DNA from: Thioalkalivibrio sp. ALMg11
Lineage (GTDB): Bacteria; Pseudomonadota; Gammaproteobacteria; Ectothiorhodospirales; Ectothiorhodospiraceae
DNA: 64,000 bases
Assembly (NCBI RefSeq): GCF_000377905.1
Contig: NZ_KB898872.1
Location: 124,001 to 188,000, forward strand
Direction: 5' to 3'
The notes below the pieces were generated by a model. It worked only from the letters and a program-made list of their open reading frames with translations, did not search any database and was not told the origin of the DNA. The number at the start of each line of letters is the position of its first letter. Position 1 is the first letter of the stretch. Shown one piece after another: positions 24,723 to 33,823 of this stretch. The translations under genes and the position numbers were made by a program.

Positions 24723-25783
24723 TGCGCTTTCGCACCGAATCCTCGCCGCACATGATCCCGGCCCACTCGGTGGGCGGGGTCATGCAGCAGGTCCTGATGG
24801 CACTGGTGCCCGGCACCCTCGCGATGGCCTGGTTCTTCGGCTGGGGCGTGCTGGTCAATGTGGTCCTGGCGGTGCTGTTCGCGGTGGCCTTCGAGGCCGC
24901 GATCGTCGCCGCCCGCAAGCGCCCGGTGATGGCCACGCTGGGCGACAACTCGGCGATCGTCACCGGCTGGCTATTCGCCCTGGCCGTACCGCCGCTCACA
25001 CCGATCTGGGTCACCCTGATCGGCATCGCCTTCGCCATCATCGTCGCCAAGCACCTGTATGGCGGGCTGGGCTACAACCCGTTCAACCCGGCGATGGTCG
25101 GCTACGTGGTGGTGCTGGTCTCGTTCCCGCGCGAGATGGCCCTGTGGCCGGCCCCGGACACCCTGTCCGAGATGTCGCTGGGCCTCGGCCAGACGCTGCA
25201 GACGATCCTCACCGGCAGCCTCCCGGCCGCCATGGACTGGGATGCCATCACCCGCGCCACACCGCTGGATGCGATGCGCGAGGGCCTGGGCGCCGGGCGC
25301 ACCGTGAGCGAGATCACCACCAATCCGCTGTTCGGCACCTTCAGCGAAACCAGCTGGGAGTGGATCGGCAATTTCTTCCTGCTCGGCGGCCTGTACCTCC
25401 TGTTCCGGCGGATCATCCACTGGCACATCCCGGTGGCGGTGATCCTGGGCGTGGCGATCCCGGCCGGCTTCTTCTGGATTCTGGACCCGGACTCCTTCGC
25501 CTCCCCGGCCTTCCACGTGTTCAGTGGAGCAGTGATCATCGGGGCCTTCTTCATCGCCACCGATCCGGTCTCCGCCTCCACCACCCCGCTGGGGCGCATC
25601 CTCTACGGTGCCGGCATCGGCGTGCTGATCTTCGTGATCCGCACCTGGGGCGGCTACCCGGACGCGGTCGCCTTCGCCGTGCTGCTGATGAACATGGTCG
25701 CGCCGACCCTGGACCACCTGACGCGCCCGCGCATCTTCGGCCGCGAGCGCCGCGGACCGCCACCGGGGGACGGCCATGGGTAA
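24722..25783 (+). CDS. rnfD: Rnf complex membrane subunit RnfD
   Basis: A 353-aa integral subunit of the RnfD/NqrB family with about nine membrane helices. The loop carrying the covalent FMN threonine in this family is expected near A-T-D-P-V-S-A-S-T-T-P (about residues 279-289), the usual S-x-T-T context. Other landmarks are L-Y-G-G-L-G-Y-N-P-F-N-P-A-M-V-G near 110-125. It overlaps rnfC by one base and rnfG by 8 bp, so translation of the whole operon is coupled. Confidence 0.95.
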   Translation: MRFRTESSPHMIPAHSVGGVMQQVLMALVPGTLAMAWFFGWGVLVNVVLAVLFAVAFEAAIVAARKRPVMATLGDNSAIVTGWLFALAVPPLTPIWVTLIGIAFAIIVAKHLYGGLGYNPFNPAMVGYVVVLVSFPREMALWPAPDTLSEMSLGLGQTLQTILTGSLPAAMDWDAITRATPLDAMREGLGAGRTVSEITTNPLFGTFSETSWEWIGNFFLLGGLYLLFRRIIHWHIPVAVILGVAIPAGFFWILDPDSFASPAFHVFSGAVIIGAFFIATDPVSASTTPLGRILYGAGIGVLIFVIRTWGGYPDAVAFAVLLMNMVAPTLDHLTRPRIFGRERRGPPPGDGHG

Positions 25784-26471
25784 CCTGAAGCCGCGGGACA
25801 TCCTGCTTGCGACCGCCCTGCTCGCTGGGTTTGCCGCCGCCGGGGCCGGCATCGTCGCCCTGGTCCAGGACTCCACCGAGGCGCGCATCGCGGAGAACCG
25901 CATGGCGGTCAACCGCAACCGCATCGCGGAGCTGACCGGGGAACTCGACTACCGCAACGACCCGGTCCACGACACCATCGACCTGGACCACGATCTGCTG
26001 GGCGGCGCTCACCTGCCGGCCTGGTTCGCCCGCGATGCGGACGACGAGGTGGTCGGTATCGTCTTCTCCGCGGTCGCCCCCGACGGCTACAGTGGCAACA
26101 TCCACCTGCTGATCGGCATCGACCGCGACGGCGAACTCCAGGGCGTACGGGTCTCCGCGCACCGCGAGACCCCGGGACTGGGCGATACCATCGAGGCCGA
26201 ACGCTCCGACTGGATCCGCAGCTTTGACGGGCGCTCGCTGGGCGACCCGCCGGCCGAGGGCTGGCACGTGCGCAAGGACGGCGGGGTCTTCGACCAGTTC
26301 ACCGGGGCCACCATTACCCCGCGTGCGGTGGTTCGCGCCGTCTATCGCACACTGGAATACTTCGCCCAACACCGCGACGAGCTGCTGGCGACCCGGCCCG
26401 ACGCGACCGGCTCCGTGGTGGAACCGCTCCCGCACAACGAAGCCAACGGGGACAACGAGGCAAACCGATGA
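25776..26471 (+). CDS. rnfG: Rnf complex flavin subunit RnfG
   Basis: A 231-aa periplasm-facing subunit with one N-terminal membrane helix (about residues 8-31) and a flavin domain. The FMN-attachment motif is [10 protein letters not shown] near residues 174-183, where the second Thr of T-G-A-T-I-T is the expected linkage site. E-T-P-G-L-G-D near 130-136 is also typical. Start and stop overlap rnfD and rnfE. Family order A-B-C-D-G-E is intact. Confidence 0.95.
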   Translation: MGNLKPRDILLATALLAGFAAAGAGIVALVQDSTEARIAENRMAVNRNRIAELTGELDYRNDPVHDTIDLDHDLLGGAHLPAWFARDADDEVVGIVFSAVAPDGYSGNIHLLIGIDRDGELQGVRVSAHRETPGLGDTIEAERSDWIRSFDGRSLGDPPAEGWHVRKDGGVFDQFTGATITPRAVVRAVYRTLEYFAQHRDELLATRPDATGSVVEPLPHNEANGDNEANR

Positions 26472-27169
26472 ACCCGACCCTGACCGAAATCATTCGCGAC
26501 GGCCTGTGGCACAACAACCCCGGTCTGGTGCAGCTGCTGGGCCTGTGCCCGCTGCTGGCGATCTCCGGCACCATGGTCAACGCGATCGGCCTCGGCATCG
26601 CGACCACCCTGACCCTGCTGCTATCGAACGTGCTGGTCTCGCTGATCCGTGACCATGCGCGCCCGGAGATCCGCATCCCGGTGTACGTGCTGATCATCGC
26701 CTCCATCGTCACCGCGATCGAACTGGCGATGAACGCCTGGTTCCACGGCCTGTACCTGATCCTCGGCATCTTCATCCCACTGATCGTGACCAACTGCGCC
26801 ATCATCGGCCGCGCCGAGGCATTCGCCTCGCGCAACTCGGTCCCGCGCGCCGCGCTGGACGGCCTGATGATGGGACTGGGCTTCACCGGCGTGCTGATCG
26901 CCCTGGGCGCCCTGCGCGAGGTCCTTGGCCAGGGCACCCTGATGGCCAACGCCCACCTGCTGTTCGGCGACTGGGGCCACGGCATGACCCTGCAGCTCTA
27001 CCCGTCCGAGCACGGCTTCCTGCTGGCCCTGCTGCCACCCGGCGCATTCATGGCCATGGGCCTGCTGATCGCCGCCAAGAACTGGATCGACAGCCAGTTC
27101 GAAGCGGAACCAAGCACCACCGACGACGAGACAGCGACCGCAACCGAGGCGAGCCCCGACAACGCCTGA
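26468..27169 (+). CDS. rnfE: Rnf complex membrane subunit RnfE
   Basis: A 233-aa protein with six membrane helices, paralogue of RnfA. It contains [12 protein letters not shown] near residues 20-31 and I-V-T-N-C-A-I-I-G near 107-115, the paired Cys motifs that hold the intramembrane cluster together with RnfA. The last 30 residues are an acidic Thr/Ala/Asp tail. It ends the rnf operon; in many gammaproteobacteria nth follows directly, but here an unrecognised gene lies between. Confidence 0.95.
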   Translation: MNPTLTEIIRDGLWHNNPGLVQLLGLCPLLAISGTMVNAIGLGIATTLTLLLSNVLVSLIRDHARPEIRIPVYVLIIASIVTAIELAMNAWFHGLYLILGIFIPLIVTNCAIIGRAEAFASRNSVPRAALDGLMMGLGFTGVLIALGALREVLGQGTLMANAHLLFGDWGHGMTLQLYPSEHGFLLALLPPGAFMAMGLLIAAKNWIDSQFEAEPSTTDDETATATEASPDNA

Positions 27170-27181
27170 TCGGGTCTGGCC

Positions 27182-27209
27182 TTGATTATTGGGTGTCAGC
27201 CGGTAAACT
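27182..27209 (+). promoter_or_regulatory. Possible promoter of the 145-aa gene
   Basis: TTGATT (27182-27187) and TAAACT (27204-27209) are separated by 16 bp, 67 bp upstream of the ATG at 27277, in the gap after rnfE. With the strong terminator behind the gene this makes a single-gene transcription unit plausible. Confidence 0.42.
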
Positions 27210-27276
27210 TCCGGCGCCACGAATCCGTTCTACCGGGGTGCATGCCCCGGACATTCAAACGTCCCAGGAGATTGGC

Positions 27277-27714
27277 ATGGCTGGACACTTCCCGTTTGCT
27301 GGCAAGCGCGGCACGCGCTACGGCCTCGCCCCGCGCGGCACGATCGCCGCCTTTTTCGAGAACCACGGGTTCAACGACGAGCTCCAGGAGAAGTACTACA
27401 AGTGGTGGTACGACTTCGCCAAGGACTTTGTCGAGAAGGACAGCGACCTGTCCTACACCATGATCCGCAAGTTCGACAGCTACCCGATGGGCACCCATGC
27501 CCACCACGCGTTCCACCTGAACGACAAGTACTGGCCGAGCTGCCTGGACGAGCTGGGTTCGTTCATCCGTGACGTCATCTTCCCGAAGATGGACGAAAAA
27601 GCGATGCACGACATCGAAGAGAAGCACGCCAAGCTGATCAAGGACCTGGAGAAGGAAGCCGAGTCCAACCCGCGCGACGCTGCGCCGGATATTGGCCACT
27701 TCCGCCACGTCTGA
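27277..27714 (+). CDS. Unrecognised 145-aa protein, own promoter and terminator
   Basis: I do not recognise this protein. It starts at 27277 after a good CAGGAG ribosome-binding site. It is soluble, rich in aromatic residues and Lys (K-Y-Y-K-W-W-Y-D-F-A-K-D-F), with a histidine cluster T-H-A-H-H-A-F-H at about residues 72-79 and a single Cys near 90. The C-terminal third is a charged helix. There is no signal peptide or membrane segment. Codons are strongly biased to C-ending forms, and the clean Shine-Dalgarno, promoter and terminator suggest high expression. It sits between rnfE and nth, a junction that is usually empty. A metal- or flavin-related role could be imagined from the His cluster, but nothing shows it. 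Confidence 0.8.
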   Translation: MAGHFPFAGKRGTRYGLAPRGTIAAFFENHGFNDELQEKYYKWWYDFAKDFVEKDSDLSYTMIRKFDSYPMGTHAHHAFHLNDKYWPSCLDELGSFIRDVIFPKMDEKAMHDIEEKHAKLIKDLEKEAESNPRDAAPDIGHFRHV

Positions 27715-27735
27715 GGAACGCCACTACGCGAGTTG

Positions 27736-27766
27736 CCGGCCCCGCGAAGCGGGGCCGGTTTGTTTG
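27736..27766 (+). terminator. Rho-independent terminator
   Basis: CCGGCCCCGC-GAA-GCGGGGCCGG (27736-27758) forms a 10-bp perfect stem with a tight 3-nt loop, followed by TTTGTTT. It lies 22 bp after the stop of the 145-aa gene and just before nth, so nth needs read-through or its own start signal. Confidence 0.88.
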
Positions 27767-27779
27767 GAGCCCCGCATCC

Positions 27780-28430
27780 ATGAACGCCGCGAAGCGAGAA
27801 GCCATCTTCGAGCGCCTGAAGGCGGCGAACCCCGAGCCGACGACCGAGCTCGACTACGACACCCCCTTTGAACTTTTGATCGCGGTCATCCTGTCGGCCC
27901 AGGCCACGGATGTCGGCGTCAACAAGGCCACGCGCCGTCTCTACCCGGTCGCCAACACGCCCGAGGCCATCCTCGAGCTGGGCCTGGACGGTCTCAAGGA
28001 ACACATCAAGACCATCGGCCTGTACAACGCCAAGGCCGAGAACGTGATGAAAACCTGCCGCCTGCTGGTGGAGCGCCACGGGGGCGAGGTCCCGCGTGAT
28101 CGCGAGTCGCTGGAAGCACTGCCGGGCGTTGGCCGCAAGACCGCGAACGTCATCCTCAACACCGCCTTCGGCGTCCCCACCATCGCGGTGGACACGCACA
28201 TCTTCCGCGTCGCCAACCGCATCGGACTGGCCCCGGGAAAAACCGTGCTGGAGGTGGAAAAGCGCCTGATGCGCCTGACCCCGAAGGCGTACTTGCAGGA
28301 CGCCCACCACTGGCTGATCCTGCACGGGCGCTACGTTTGCAAGGCGCGCAAACCGGAATGCTGGCGCTGCCCGATCGAGGATCTGTGCGAATACAAGGCC
28401 AAGACGCCGCCCCCGACCCGTGGCGCCTGA
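27780..28430 (+). CDS. nth: Endonuclease III (DNA glycosylase/AP lyase)
   Basis: A 216-aa base-excision repair enzyme that removes oxidised pyrimidines. The helix-hairpin-helix L-P-G-V-G-R-K-T-A-N (about residues 114-123) contains the catalytic Lys, the catalytic Asp is in I-A-V-D-T-H-I-F-R (about 136-144), and the C-terminal [4Fe-4S] ligands form C-x6-C-x2-C-x5-C (C-K-A-R-K-P-E-C-W-R-C). Length matches E. coli Nth (211 aa). The ATG lies 14 nt after the preceding terminator. Confidence 0.96.
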   Translation: MNAAKREAIFERLKAANPEPTTELDYDTPFELLIAVILSAQATDVGVNKATRRLYPVANTPEAILELGLDGLKEHIKTIGLYNAKAENVMKTCRLLVERHGGEVPRDRESLEALPGVGRKTANVILNTAFGVPTIAVDTHIFRVANRIGLAPGKTVLEVEKRLMRLTPKAYLQDAHHWLILHGRYVCKARKPECWRCPIEDLCEYKAKTPPPTRGA

Positions 28431-28457
28431 CCACCACCATTACCCCGAGGACACCCC

Positions 28458-28883
28458 ATGTACGGCAACCGCGACCAGATCCGCACCCAGTTCGTCGACG
28501 CCTGGCAAAAGGCCCAGGCCGGCGAGGCCCTGTCCGATCTGGAACAGCAACTGGTGGACGTGATCTCGGACCACCCCGAGTACCACAACTACCTGAAGGA
28601 CCGCGAGACCGCGCTGACCGGCGAATTCCCGCCGGAGCTCGGCACCTCCAACCCGTTCCTACACATGGCGATGCACCTGAGCCTGCGCGATCAGGCACGC
28701 ACCGACCGCCCGGCCGGCACCCGACAGCTGCACCAGGGCCTGTGTGCCCGCTTCGGCGTCATGGATGCCGAGCACCGGATGATGGAGTGCCTGGGCCAGA
28801 TCCTGTGGGAAGCCCAGCGCAGCAACGCCGCGCCGGACGAGAACGCCTACCTCGAGTGCATCAAGCGCCTGGCGACCCGCTGA
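28458..28883 (+). CDS. DUF1841 family protein
   Basis: A 141-aa helical protein that I recognise as DUF1841, common after nth in gamma- and betaproteobacteria. Landmarks are the N-terminal M-Y-G-N-R-D-Q-I-R, the central N-P-F-L-H-M-A-M-H-L and the C-terminal M-E-C-L-G-Q-I-L-W-E-A-Q-R. The H-M-A-M-H and the D-A-E-H-R-M-M-E-C segment are regularly spaced as in a metal-binding helical bundle, but no role is established. It follows nth by 27 bp. Its last 23 bp overlap the end of the convergent RND permease gene. Confidence 0.85.
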   Translation: MYGNRDQIRTQFVDAWQKAQAGEALSDLEQQLVDVISDHPEYHNYLKDRETALTGEFPPELGTSNPFLHMAMHLSLRDQARTDRPAGTRQLHQGLCARFGVMDAEHRMMECLGQILWEAQRSNAAPDENAYLECIKRLATR

Positions 28884-31800
28884 CCGAGGAGCCCGCCGCG
28901 CTTGCGGACGTGGGCGGTCGATCCAGCCCCCACCGGTCCAGTAATACCAGCATGGCGGGCGTGAACAGCAGGGTCAGCGGGGTCGCGAACAACAGCCCTC
29001 CGGCGATGGCCGTGGCCAGCTGGACCCAGAACCCGGTGACCGGCGCGCCGACGTAGAAGTCCTGGCCGGAAAAGTCCACCGTCCACGCCAGGACCATCGG
29101 CAACAGCCCCAGGATGGTCGTAATCGCCGTCAGCAACACCGGGCGCATCCGCTGCGCGGCCGCGCGCAGGGCCGCCTCCGTCGCATCCAGCCTAAGCCTG
29201 CGCTGCTCGTTATAGGTATCGATTAACACGATGTTGTTGTTCACCACGATACCCGCGAGCGCCAGCACACCGATCCCGCTCATCACAATGCCGAAGGGCT
29301 CCCCGCGTACCAGCAACGCCAGCAGCACCCCGGCGGTAGAAAACACGATGGCCGAGAGCACCAGAAACGCTTGGGAGAAACGATTGAACTGGGTCACCAT
29401 CATCGCGAGCATCAGGAACAGCGACAGCCCGAATGCCCTCAGCAGGAAGTTTGTGGCCTCGGCCTGCTCCTCGGCCTGACCGCGAAAGCGCAGACGTACC
29501 TCGCGGTCCAGCTCCAGCTCGGCCATCCGCGCCTGCAGCGCACGCTGGCGCTCGTCCACCAGATAGCCGGGGCCCGCATCCGCCTCCAGGGTGTAGGCCC
29601 GATCACCGTCACGGCGCTTGATCAGGCCGGTCGCCGGCACGGGCACCAGCTCGGCGAAATGGGCCAGCGGCACCAGTCCGGTCGCCCCCGGCAGGTTCAG
29701 GCCCGCCAGCTGCTGCAGGTGGCGCTGCGCAGCCGGCAAGCGCAGGCGAATATCGACCTCCTCGTCGCTGTAGTCGGGACGGTAGGTGCCCAGCAGGATC
29801 CCGCTGGTGACCAGTTGAACCCCCTCGCCCAGCAACGGGACATCGACCCCGAAACGAGCCGCCTGTTCACGATCGAAGCGCACCTCCAGCTCCACCCCGG
29901 GCAGGGGCAGATCGTCGGTCACGTCCACGAACCCGCCGAGGGCGTCCACCTCGGCGCGCAGCTGCCGGATCACGGGTGGGATCCGGTCGGGATCGGCACT
30001 GGCGGCCTCGACCACGATCGGGCGACCCTCGCTCGGTCCACGTTCCTGGGACCTGAACTGCAGGCGAATCCCCGGCAGGTCCGCGGTGCGCCGGCGCAGG
30101 TCTTCGATGATGGCCGAAGCCGGTGGCCGCTGCCGCCAGCCAATCAGCTCCAGCTGGATGACCCCGATCACGTCCTCGGCATAGTCGCCCTGCAGACGGC
30201 CCAGCTGGGTCCCGATGGTGCGCGCGTAGACGTGGCGGATCTCGGGCACGCCGCGCACGGCACCCTCCACCTGCCGGACCAGGGCGTCCGCCTCCCACAC
30301 GGAGAGATCCCCGCGCGCCTGCACCTGGACCTGCACGAAGTCGGGCTCGACCTGCGGGAAGAACTCCACACCTTGGCCCTGCGTGGCATACAGCGCGTAG
30401 GCAACCACGACCACCGCGACCGTCCCGGCCAGCGTCCAGACGGGATGCCGCACCAGGGATTGCAACAGATGGATATAGGCCCGCGTAATCCCCTGCAATT
30501 CGTCGTAGCGTCCCTCCTCCGCCGCGCGCACGTAGCGCGTCTGCGCGGCGTTGATCGGCCGGCTCTGCCCGATCACCGCACCCAGCGCCGGGATAAAGAC
30601 CAGCGCCATCGCCAGCGAGGCGATCAGGGTCACGATCACGGTGGCCGGCAGGTAGACGATGAACTCACCGACCATGCCGGGCCACAGCAGCATGGGCGCG
30701 AACACCGCCAGGGTGGTACCTATGGCCGTGGTAATCGGCCAGGCCATGCGCTGGGCGCCCGCGCGGAATGCATCCGCCCGGGCCATGCCCTCGGCGACAT
30801 AGCGATCCGCCAGCTCGACGACCACGACTGCGCCGTCCACCAGCATGCCCACGACCAGGATCAGGCCAAACAGCACCACCACGTTCAGCGTGAAGCCCAT
30901 CAGGTAGATCACCAGGATGCCGCCAAGGAAGGCCCCGGGGATCGCCATTCCCACCAGCAGCGCCGCCCGCGCACCCATCATGGCCAGGATCACCAGCGCC
31001 ACGATCAGCACCGCGGTGATCACGCTGTTCTCCAGGTCCCCCAGCAGGTCATCCACATCCCGCGCCATGTCCTGCAGGTAGGTCACCTCCACCGCTTCCG
31101 GCCAGTCGGCCCGGGCGGCCTCGATGGTCGCCCGGGCAGCGGCCACGACCTCGAGGATATTGGCCTCGGAGGCCTTGCGGATCTCCAGCGAAACCGACGG
31201 CTGGCCATCGATCCGGGTGAAGCCCTCGGGATCTCGGTAGGTCTGGCGCACCTCCGCGACATCGCGAACCCGCACCACCGCATCGCCCTCCACGCGGATC
31301 GCGGTATCCAGCACGTCGTCGATATCATCGATCGTGCCCGGCACGCGCAGCGGAATACGTCCGGCACCGGTATCCAGCGCGCCGGCCGCCACCAGCCGGT
31401 TATTGCGCTCGATCGCGCGGGTCAGTTCGCTGAAGGACAGCTCATAGGTCTCCAGCACCAGCGGATCGACCAGGACCTCCATCTGCTCCTCGCGATCCCC
31501 GCCGACATCCGCCTCCAGCACCCCGGGGATCGCCTCGACCCGGTCGCGCAGCTCGCGCGCCAGGCGCACCAGCGCCCGCTCGTCCAGCGGCCCCGAGAGA
31601 TTCAGCGTCAGCACCGGAAACAGCGACAGATCGACCTCGGAGACGCTCGGCTCCTCCGCACCGGCCGGCAGCTCGGGGCGCACCTGGTCGACCTCCTCGC
31701 GCAGGTCCGACAGCGCCTGGCGATTGTCCCAGCCCGGCTCGAAGTCCAGACGCACCAGGGCAAAACCCTCACCCGCCCAGGACTGCATCTCGTCCACCCC

Positions 31801-32028
31801 GGGCAGCGCCTGCAGCTCGCGTTCCAGCGGCCGCAGCATCAACCGCTCGGCGTCTTCCGGGCTGACCCCGGGATACGGCACCGAGACAAAGAAGATCGGG
31901 ACATCGATCTCCGGTGCCGCCTCCTTGGGCACGATGTTGTAGGCGGTCGCCCCCAGCACCAGGATCAGCAGAAGAAAAAGCAGTACCGTCCGGGCATGTG
32001 CCACCGCCCAGGCGATCAGGGACCTCAC
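28861..32028 (-). CDS. RND family efflux permease
   Basis: A 1055-aa inner-membrane drug/proton antiporter of the AcrB-like superfamily: an N-terminal helix, a large periplasmic domain, six helices, a second periplasmic domain and a further six helices. The TM4 proton-relay motif reads G-M-L-V-D-G-A-V-V-V-V-E, so only one of the AcrB pair D407/D408 is kept. The TM10 segment reads G-I-V-V-N-N-N-I-V-L-I-D, with Asn where AcrB has K940. This is a common variant outside the classical HAE1 pumps. It overlaps the adaptor gene by 4 bp. No outer-membrane TolC-type gene is adjacent. Substrate unknown. Confidence 0.93.
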   Translation of the reverse strand: MRSLIAWAVAHARTVLLFLLLILVLGATAYNIVPKEAAPEIDVPIFFVSVPYPGVSPEDAERLMLRPLERELQALPGVDEMQSWAGEGFALVRLDFEPGWDNRQALSDLREEVDQVRPELPAGAEEPSVSEVDLSLFPVLTLNLSGPLDERALVRLARELRDRVEAIPGVLEADVGGDREEQMEVLVDPLVLETYELSFSELTRAIERNNRLVAAGALDTGAGRIPLRVPGTIDDIDDVLDTAIRVEGDAVVRVRDVAEVRQTYRDPEGFTRIDGQPSVSLEIRKASEANILEVVAAARATIEAARADWPEAVEVTYLQDMARDVDDLLGDLENSVITAVLIVALVILAMMGARAALLVGMAIPGAFLGGILVIYLMGFTLNVVVLFGLILVVGMLVDGAVVVVELADRYVAEGMARADAFRAGAQRMAWPITTAIGTTLAVFAPMLLWPGMVGEFIVYLPATVIVTLIASLAMALVFIPALGAVIGQSRPINAAQTRYVRAAEEGRYDELQGITRAYIHLLQSLVRHPVWTLAGTVAVVVVAYALYATQGQGVEFFPQVEPDFVQVQVQARGDLSVWEADALVRQVEGAVRGVPEIRHVYARTIGTQLGRLQGDYAEDVIGVIQLELIGWRQRPPASAIIEDLRRRTADLPGIRLQFRSQERGPSEGRPIVVEAASADPDRIPPVIRQLRAEVDALGGFVDVTDDLPLPGVELEVRFDREQAARFGVDVPLLGEGVQLVTSGILLGTYRPDYSDEEVDIRLRLPAAQRHLQQLAGLNLPGATGLVPLAHFAELVPVPATGLIKRRDGDRAYTLEADAGPGYLVDERQRALQARMAELELDREVRLRFRGQAEEQAEATNFLLRAFGLSLFLMLAMMVTQFNRFSQAFLVLSAIVFSTAGVLLALLVRGEPFGIVMSGIGVLALAGIVVNNNIVLIDTYNEQRRLRLDATEAALRAAAQRMRPVLLTAITTILGLLPMVLAWTVDFSGQDFYVGAPVTGFWVQLATAIAGGLLFATPLTLLFTPAMLVLLDRWGLDRPPTSASAAGSSVSGSPGA

Positions 32029-33152
32029 GGCGCCGCCCCGTCCACCGATTCCGGCACCGCCGCCCCGGGGTCCGCCTCCGCCGCCTGCGGGCGCACCCGC
32101 TCGCCATCCGTCACGAAACCGTGGCCGATGGTGATCACCCGTGCCTGTTCGGGCAGGCCGGTCACCCAGACGCCATCGGCCGCGGCCCGGATCACCTCCA
32201 CGGCGTGGAACACCACCCGATCCACCTCGTCGACCGTCTTCACGCCCACACGCCCGGCGTCATCCAGCCCCATCCAGGCCGGGGACAGCTTGTGCGCCTG
32301 CACCACAGCGGTCGGGATCTCGACGCCGGCACTGATACCCGACGGCAGTGCCTCGTCCGGGTTCGGCACGGCAATCTCGACGCGAAAGGTCTGCGTGCCC
32401 GATTCGGCCACGCGCGAAACGAACCGCACCTCGCCCTCGGCACGCCGTCGATCAAGGAAACGGATCCGCGCCGGCTGGCCCGGCTCGACCCGCCCGATCT
32501 GGTGCTGGGGTACATGCACCACCGCCAGGAGCGGGTCGTTGTCGACCACCTCTGCAACCGGGTCGCCGCGACTGACGAAGTCGCCGCGATCCGCCAGGCG
32601 CTGGTTCACGATGCCCGCGACGGGTGCGACGATCCGCGTGTTGCGGATGTCCAGCTCGATCGCCTCGAGCTCGGCCCGTGCGGCCTCGCGCTCCGCCTCG
32701 CGGGCCTCCAGTTGGGTACGCGAGACATGGCCCTGGTCGTGCAGGCGCTGGGCCGCCTCGTATTCGCTCTCCGCCCCGCGCAACCGGGCAATCGCCTGCC
32801 GCCGCCGCGCCTCGCGATCATCCATGCGCAGGTTCGCGAGTTCATCCCCCACATCCACCCGCGCCCCGCGGGCCACGGCCCATTCGGCGACTTGGCCGGC
32901 AGTCTCCGCGCGAACCATCACGCGCAGATCCGGTTCCACCCGCCCTTGCAGCACCAACAAACGCTCTACCGACTCGGCCGTGAGTTCCGTCACCGCCACC
33001 GCCATGGGCTGGGGGTCGCTTGCCTGCGGCGGCTCCTCCGCCTCGCGCCCGAGCATCCCGGAGACGATCCAGACCACCACGAGGATCAGAATGCCCAGAG
33101 CGATGAACAACCGGGACTGGGCGCGCAGGCGCTGCCAGACAGACCCGCTCAT
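32025..33152 (-). CDS. RND efflux periplasmic adaptor (membrane fusion protein)
   Basis: A 375-aa HlyD/AcrA-type adaptor. The ATG at 33152 places a single N-terminal membrane anchor at about residues 15-33; longer frames upstream are unlikely. It has the split lipoyl domain (V-R-A-E-T-A-G-Q-V about residue 73 and I-V-A-P-V-A-G-I-V-N about 172), a helical hairpin rich in Arg/Glu/Ala between them, and a beta barrel. It is the first gene of a two-gene operon with the permease and links it to an outer-membrane channel encoded elsewhere. Confidence 0.92.
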   Translation of the reverse strand: MSGSVWQRLRAQSRLFIALGILILVVVWIVSGMLGREAEEPPQASDPQPMAVAVTELTAESVERLLVLQGRVEPDLRVMVRAETAGQVAEWAVARGARVDVGDELANLRMDDREARRRQAIARLRGAESEYEAAQRLHDQGHVSRTQLEAREAEREAARAELEAIELDIRNTRIVAPVAGIVNQRLADRGDFVSRGDPVAEVVDNDPLLAVVHVPQHQIGRVEPGQPARIRFLDRRRAEGEVRFVSRVAESGTQTFRVEIAVPNPDEALPSGISAGVEIPTAVVQAHKLSPAWMGLDDAGRVGVKTVDEVDRVVFHAVEVIRAAADGVWVTGLPEQARVITIGHGFVTDGERVRPQAAEADPGAAVPESVDGAAP

Positions 33153-33207
33153 CGCTACACTTCCGGGCAGGTCCGGGTGGACCGCACCACCAACCCGGCC
33201 CCGGGTC

Positions 33208-33666
33208 TCACTGTGCACCGCCGAACAGCCGCTGCCACCAGCGTCGGCGGCTGCCGGTAGGCGGCACCGCGACCTCCAGGTCCACCGGCGGCACCCGCGA
33301 CACGACCCAGCCCGGCAGGACCCGGAGCCCGGAGGAGCCGCAGCTGGAGCCGAGGTTGTTGGGATCGAAGATCTTCACGAACTCCGGATGCTCGCGGTCG
33401 TCGACGTATACGATCCCGCAGTAATCCTCGTCGTGATCACGCCGCAGCAGGGGGTCGACTTCGTCGATGAAACGCAGGAAGGTCTCCTGCGGCACCGGCT
33501 CGTCCGGGACCGCCTCCCCCACCGCATAGACGTACCAGCCCCCGTCCGCGTGCTCGCGCAGACGCGTCCAAAGGTGGTCCAGCTGTTCCCAGTACAGAAT
33601 GCCGGTAGAACCGGCCTCGAATCGTTGCAGGAAGTCAGGTTCGGGACGTTGTTGCGCGGTGGACAT
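33208..33666 (-). CDS. Hypothetical protein, 152 aa
   Basis: No family recognised. From the ATG at 33666 (alternatives at 33675 and further upstream) the product is soluble and acidic, with W-E-Q-L-D-H-L-W near residue 26, G-G-W-Y-V-Y-A-V-G near 40, and a block D-H-D-E-D-Y-C-G-I-V-Y-V-D-D near 75-88. A second Cys lies in G-S-S-C-G-S-S-G. The C-terminus is basic (R-R-R-W-W-Q-R-L-F), which could contact membrane or nucleic acid. It is 55 bp upstream of the adaptor gene on the same strand and could be its operon leader. Confidence 0.65.
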   Translation of the reverse strand: MSTAQQRPEPDFLQRFEAGSTGILYWEQLDHLWTRLREHADGGWYVYAVGEAVPDEPVPQETFLRFIDEVDPLLRRDHDEDYCGIVYVDDREHPEFVKIFDPNNLGSSCGSSGLRVLPGWVVSRVPPVDLEVAVPPTGSRRRWWQRLFGGAQ

Positions 33667-33823
33667 CAAGGGCATCCGGGGGTCGCCAGCGTAAGCGAAC
33701 ATCGTAGGCCCCCACCCCGGGTGCGACAAGCCGGTGGAAGCCGATCCGGTCCGCACTTGCGTGGAACCCCGAACCCACGCCAGGCTCTTAGTCCAAAGAG
33801 CCGCCTACGAAGATGAATCCTCC

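Noticed and set aside
29371-33816. 1481-aa open frame opposite the RND pump genes
   Set aside because: Antisense shadow of two well-supported genes; sequence is low-complexity His/Gln/Arg with no family features.
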